Part shown: piece after piece, positions 20,878 through 23,734 of the stretch | Layout: every line of letters begins with the position of its first letter | Position numbering within the stretch: the stretch's first letter is position 1 | DNA from: Planctomycetota bacterium | Lineage (GTDB): Bacteria; Planctomycetota; Planctomycetia; Pirellulales; Lacipirellulaceae | DNA: 23,734 bases | NCBI GenBank assembly: GCA_022614705.1 | Contig: JAKEIB010000002.1 | Span: 1 to 23,734, forward strand | Direction: 5' to 3' | The notes under the pieces: generated by a model | Seen by the model: only the letters and a program-made list of their open reading frames with translations | What the model was told of the DNA's origin: nothing | The model's database searches: none | Program-made: the position numbers and the translations under genes

Positions 20878-21837
20878 GTGTCTCCACGGGTGGATGCTGC
20901 GCACCGCCGGTGGGTAAAGCAACGATGTAAGTCAAGGCGGCTGAGCTTGAGTAGAAAAGCCTCAAAACCGACGTCCCAATCGGCTCGCCGCGGCGGCGGT
21001 GAGGCGCATCCCGTGCTTGCACGGCTGCCGGATGTGAGCGGCCAGCCGCCGGCAAAATCGCGTTCGGCCAGGGCGGCCGCGGCTGGGTTCGTGGATTATC
21101 GATTCGACCTGCCAAACGGGGTCGGGGACGACCCGGCTCGCTCGGATGCGCAGCCGCACGTGTTTCAGCGGCCGCCGCGAAGTGAGTATCGCACGCGGCC
21201 GTTCGGCGGCTCGTCGCGCGCGTTGCCCGACTCGAATCCGTTTTCGATTCCGGCTACGACTCTGTTGGATAAGCTCGCGCCGCTGGGGCAGTTTCTGCTA
21301 TTGTTCGCGCTGTTCACCGCGGCGGGAACATTTTTGATCTCTGGCCGACGAGCCCAGTCGACCGGCGAGCCGACTCGTCCGCGAAACGGCGCCGCGACGG
21401 CGCCGGCAATGCGGCAATCGCTCGAACCGGCTCCGAACGTCGATCACCCGACGATCGCAACGCCGACCGCGTTCGGTCCACTGGGAGTAACGACGAAGCC
21501 TGCAACTTACGGTGTAATGGAAACTGCAATCGCGAATCCACAATCCGCAATCCGAGATCCGCAATCCGCAATCGAGATTTCGCCGCCTGTCGAATTTACG
21601 CCGGCGCCTACGCTCGCGCGCGCCGACGGTGAACCGTTGCCGCAGGTGCAGACGACGGAGCCGCGGGAGGACGGGGGCGGGGACGCCCCGGCTCGCTGGG
21701 AGGCAGCAACGAGCTCGAGCGGCGTTGAACACGCGCAGGAGTCGGCGCGACCGCCGGCTGTCGCGACTTTGCCGGGCATCATCTTCGAAGCGCCCCGACA
21801 GGCCTATCATGACACAAACCAACCGGGCCTTCATTAA
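20878..21837 (+). CDS. Single-pass membrane protein of unknown function, Pro/Ala-rich
   Basis: The longest frame starts at GTG 20878 (319 residues). A TTG at 20947 giving MSRKASKPTSQSARR is an alternative I find attractive because residues before it look random and Arg-rich. One membrane segment at about residues 136-155 (LGQFLLLFALFTAAGTFLI) separates a basic N-terminal half from a low-complexity C-terminal half. It shows no domain I recognise. It overlaps the next gene by 29 nt, so the two are probably translated together. This suggests a membrane partner for the CpsD-like protein, as Wzc/CapA-type adaptors are for BY-kinases, but I see no Wzz domain. Three repeat elements (21117, 21526 and 21672) make up much of its linkers, so its sequence may tolerate insertions unusually well. 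Confidence 0.65.
   Translation: MSPRVDAAHRRWVKQRCKSRRLSLSRKASKPTSQSARRGGGEAHPVLARLPDVSGQPPAKSRSARAAAAGFVDYRFDLPNGVGDDPARSDAQPHVFQRPPRSEYRTRPFGGSSRALPDSNPFSIPATTLLDKLAPLGQFLLLFALFTAAGTFLISGRRAQSTGEPTRPRNGAATAPAMRQSLEPAPNVDHPTIATPTAFGPLGVTTKPATYGVMETAIANPQSAIRDPQSAIEISPPVEFTPAPTLARADGEPLPQVQTTEPREDGGGDAPARWEAATSSSGVEHAQESARPPAVATLPGIIFEAPRQAYHDTNQPGLH
21117..21141 (+). repeat. GC-rich hairpin repeat family H1, copy D, in frame
   Basis: A 25-bp copy with stem GGGTCG / CGACCC (covarying pair T-A). It encodes the GVGDDPARSDA region of the single-TM protein. It matches the intergenic copy at 2989 except for one loop base. Confidence 0.9.
21526..21574 (+). repeat. AATCCGC-type heptamer repeats in frame
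   Basis: Repeated AATCCGC/AATCCGA units encode AIANPQSAIRDPQSAIE. The same unit forms the arms of the 26-bp inverted repeat in the kinase gene at 18312, where it encodes SAIRNPKSEI. Here only one arm orientation is clear, so it may be a half element. Confidence 0.85.
21672..21696 (+). repeat. GC-rich hairpin repeat family H1, copy E, in frame
   Basis: Identical over 25 bp to the reverse complement of 7274-7298 in the M50 gene (covarying pair G-C). It encodes GGGDAPARW near the C-terminus of the single-TM protein. Confidence 0.9.
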
Positions 21838-22786
21838 GGCCTATCGCACCGACGAAGCGCAAACCTCGCCGGCCAGTCCGACGATCGGCGGTGCCGCGCG
21901 TCCACAAGTACCCGCGGCGAGCGCTCCGGTTGTGCACTCGTCGGTCGCGACTTCAGCGTCGGTCGAACGATCGGCACTGTACGGTCCGCGGCCGACTGCG
22001 CCGCGAACCGGCAACGCTACCGCAAACGAAAAGCGGCCGTTGTCGTCGTTCATCGCATCGACAGGCATCGCGCGGCTGAACAGCGAGCCGGCCGAAGGGG
22101 ACTTTTTCCGGCCGGGGACGACGCTGGCGTCGTTTCATTGGCCGGAGGTATGCCGTACGCTGTCGCGTCACTGCGGCGAGCAGCTCGGCCGAGTTGTGGA
22201 TCTACTGGTAACACATGCGGCCGCCGGACGTTCGCTGGTGGGTGTGCTAAGTTTGACGCCCGGGCGCGGCGCGACGACAACGGCTTTGTGCCTGGCCGCG
22301 CAGCTGGCCGAACGCCGTCGCCGCGTGGTCCTCGTGGACGGCAATTTCCGCAACCCGCGGCTAGCGAATTGGCTCAAAGTGGAACCGACGGCCGGTTGGC
22401 AGGACGTGCTCAAACACGGCGCTCCGCTCACCAATGCGGTCGTCCGGGCCACCGACGATCGCCTCGATCTGTTGGCCCTCGGTGAAAAAATCCCGAAAGA
22501 TTCGCTGCGGCTAGTTTCCGGCTTACAAGCCGTGGTCACCGCGGGCGTGCTGCGTCATGCGTACGATCACGTGCTGCTGGACGCCGGCGCGTTTCTCGAC
22601 TCCGCATCGCAGCCGATCGCGCTGGAACTGATTCGCAACATGGGCATCGATGCGGCGATCGCCGTTACCGGACCAGGCTCCGCTGATCCGCGCGAAGTCA
22701 CGGCGCTCGCCGACCAATTGGCCCGAAGCGGGTGCGAATTCTTGGGGACGATTGAGAATCGAGTCGCTAAGCCGCAAGCGGCTTGA
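21809..22786 (+). CDS. CpsD/ParA-like protein with a degenerate P-loop
   Basis: This 325-residue protein starts MTQTNRAFIKAYRTDE. Residues 1-115 or so are a Ser/Ala/Pro-rich lead. The rest has the layout of the BY-kinase/MinD family: a Walker-A-like TPGRGATTTA (150-159), an A'-like LVDGNFRNPRL (175-185) and a Walker-B-like YDHVLLDAGAF (252-262). The P-loop lysine, expected at 155 in GxGK[ST]T, is alanine, and there is no C-terminal tyrosine cluster (the end is ENRVAKPQAA). It is therefore unlikely to be an active tyrosine autokinase and may be a regulatory pseudo-ATPase. It starts inside the preceding gene and is followed 34 bp later by the AAA+ ATPase. This pairing is like the CpsD-like and ExeA-like ATPases of exopolysaccharide/PEP-CTERM loci. 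Confidence 0.78.
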   Translation: MTQTNRAFIKAYRTDEAQTSPASPTIGGAARPQVPAASAPVVHSSVATSASVERSALYGPRPTAPRTGNATANEKRPLSSFIASTGIARLNSEPAEGDFFRPGTTLASFHWPEVCRTLSRHCGEQLGRVVDLLVTHAAAGRSLVGVLSLTPGRGATTTALCLAAQLAERRRRVVLVDGNFRNPRLANWLKVEPTAGWQDVLKHGAPLTNAVVRATDDRLDLLALGEKIPKDSLRLVSGLQAVVTAGVLRHAYDHVLLDAGAFLDSASQPIALELIRNMGIDAAIAVTGPGSADPREVTALADQLARSGCEFLGTIENRVAKPQAA

Positions 22787-22820
22787 ACTGACACCTGACA
22801 CTTGTCACCTCCCTTCCACC

Positions 22821-23693
22821 ATGTATCTCGACTATTGGCAATTGACGGGTCGGCCGTTTGAGCCGTGCGGCGACCGGACGTCGTTTTATTCGTGCGAGGC
22901 CCAGGAAGCGGCGCTACTCAAGCTGCGTTATGCGGCGGAAAATCGCCGCGGCGCGGCGCTGCTGGCGGGGCCGGCGGGCGTCGGCAAGACGATGCTCGTC
23001 GAGCTGTTTCGCGCGGGGCTGGCCGATTCGCTGCGACCCGTGGTGCACCTTGTGTTTCCGCAGATGTCGAGTCGCGACTTGCTGGTTTACCTGGCGGAGC
23101 AGCTTGGCGCGCCGCCGGCCGATCCGCCGCGGCACACGATTGAGGAAAGCGTGCGCCGGCTGGAATTCCTGCTCGGACAGAACGCCAAGCAGGGTCGGCA
23201 CGCGGTGCTCGTAATCGACGAAGCGCACCTGCTGGAGGACTGCGGCGCGCTGGAGACGCTGCGGCTGCTCTTGAACTTCGAGCATGCGGGGCGGCCAACG
23301 CTCACATTGTTGCTCGTCGGGCAGATGGGGCTCGTCTCGGCCGTGGGCCGGCTGCCGAGCCTGGAGGAACGCGTGGCGGTCAAGACGCTCGTCCGCACGT
23401 TCACGGCGGAGGAGACGGCCGGCTACGTCCGCCATCGTCTCAAGGCGGCCGGCGCATCGCGAGAGATTTTCACGCCCGACGCGCTCGAAGCGCTGCACTA
23501 CCTGGGCCACGGAACACCGCGGCAGATCAACCGGTTGGGCGACCTCGCGCTATTGGTCGGCTTCGCCGACCGGCTGCCGCGACTCGCGGCCCAGCAGATC
23601 GAAGCGGTGAGCGAAGAACTGGTGGCGATCGAGGAGTATGGCTCATCCGAAAAAATCTGCAACACAACAACGGAAGAAGATGCCGCGAATTAG
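22821..23693 (+). CDS. ExeA/GspA-like AAA+ ATPase (PEP-CTERM-locus secretion ATPase type)
   Basis: This 290-residue protein starts MYLDYWQLTGRPFEP, the typical opening of the ExeA-like family (MY-x-x-[YF]-x-L-x-x-x-PF). This fixes the ATG at 22821 rather than the longer frame from 22650. Walker A GPAGVGKT is at 50-57 and Walker B VLVIDEAHLL at 129-138. An arginine-containing sensor region (GTPRQINRLGDLALL) follows near residue 235, so ATPase activity is likely. Family members couple ATP hydrolysis to assembly of secretion or polysaccharide machinery at the inner membrane. The gap from the CpsD-like gene is 34 bp and carries TGACACCTGACAC text; no good ribosome site is visible. The last 19 residues, from the ATG of the next frame onward, lie in the terminal inverted repeat, so the true C-terminus may be affected if the contig end is wrong. 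Confidence 0.88.
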   Translation: MYLDYWQLTGRPFEPCGDRTSFYSCEAQEAALLKLRYAAENRRGAALLAGPAGVGKTMLVELFRAGLADSLRPVVHLVFPQMSSRDLLVYLAEQLGAPPADPPRHTIEESVRRLEFLLGQNAKQGRHAVLVIDEAHLLEDCGALETLRLLLNFEHAGRPTLTLLLVGQMGLVSAVGRLPSLEERVAVKTLVRTFTAEETAGYVRHRLKAAGASREIFTPDALEALHYLGHGTPRQINRLGDLALLVGFADRLPRLAAQQIEAVSEELVAIEEYGSSEKICNTTTEEDAAN

Positions 23694-23734
23694 CGAAGGG
23701 TTATTGGACATACGTGTGAGCTTGCTTTGGGTGA
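23636..23734. repeat. Right arm of the 99-bp perfect terminal inverted repeat
   Basis: Exact reverse complement of 1-99. It covers the 3' end of the AAA+ ATPase gene and the start of an overlapping frame. Because this copy continues an intact gene and has a plausible ribosome site, it looks like the native location, and the left copy the secondary one. Confidence 0.97.
23638..23734 (+). CDS. Partial ORF leaving the right edge, overlapping the ATPase gene
   Basis: An ATG at 23638 in the +1 frame relative to the ATPase opens a frame that continues to the end of the window (about 32 residues, starting MAHPKKSATQQRKKM). GAGG at 23631-23634 lies 3 nt before it. The 56-nt overlap with the ATPase would suggest translational coupling, as with the other overlapping genes here. 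The product is unknown, and the frame may not continue beyond the window. Confidence 0.4.
   Translation, partial: MAHPKKSATQQRKKMPRISEGLLDIRVSLLWV

Noticed and set aside
21809..22786. Annotation as an active BY-type tyrosine autokinase
   Set aside because: The P-loop lysine is replaced by alanine and no C-terminal tyrosine cluster is present.

Overview
The window looks like chromosomal DNA from a GC-rich planctomycete, probably from the Pirellula/Lacipirellula side of the phylum. This is inferred from the gene set: a very large PKD-repeat surface protein with an N-terminal LEPR-XLL-like motif, a giant Ser/Thr kinase with DWG in place of DFG joined to WD40 propellers, a cysteine-rich secreted protein of a type I associate with planctomycetes, and many small palindromic repeats. 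I see no tRNA, rRNA, CRISPR array or transposase gene.

Layout. Positions 1-99 and 23636-23734 are a perfect 99-bp inverted repeat that ends exactly at both window edges. From left to right: (i) a TolC-type outer-membrane factor on the minus strand (349-2703). (ii) Divergent from it, a tight plus-strand set of a GAF-HlyD fusion adaptor (3127-5208), a second HlyD adaptor overlapping it by 16 nt (5193-6119), and an M50 (site-2-protease-like) membrane protein with a PqqD-like N-terminus and a C-terminal HlyD half (6251-8497). (iii) A minus-strand secreted cysteine-rich protein of unknown function (8686-9639). (iv) A 1811-residue surface protein with about 12 PKD/Ig-like repeats (9963-15398). (v) A 1706-residue zinc-ribbon/kinase/TM/coiled-coil protein with 21 WD40 repeats (15596-20716). 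(vi) A single-TM proline-rich protein (20878-21837), a CpsD/ParA-like protein that has lost its P-loop lysine (21809-22786), and an ExeA/PEP-CTERM-locus-like AAA+ ATPase (22821-23693).

How the parts may work together (inference). The TolC factor, the two adaptors and the M50-HlyD protein look like an envelope-spanning export apparatus, yet no ABC or RND pump is present. The nearby LEPR-XLL/PKD giant protein is the obvious candidate cargo. The GAF domain on one adaptor and the kinase-WD40 protein could provide sensing. The last three genes resemble the regulatory ATPase pair of exopolysaccharide or PEP-CTERM/exosortase loci.

The most unusual signal is the behaviour of the small palindromic repeats. 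Several families occur here in more than one copy, and many copies lie inside genes without breaking the frame. One hairpin family (five copies, four of them in coding sequence) shows a stem base pair that changes as T-A, G-C and C-G between copies, so the hairpin itself appears to be conserved.
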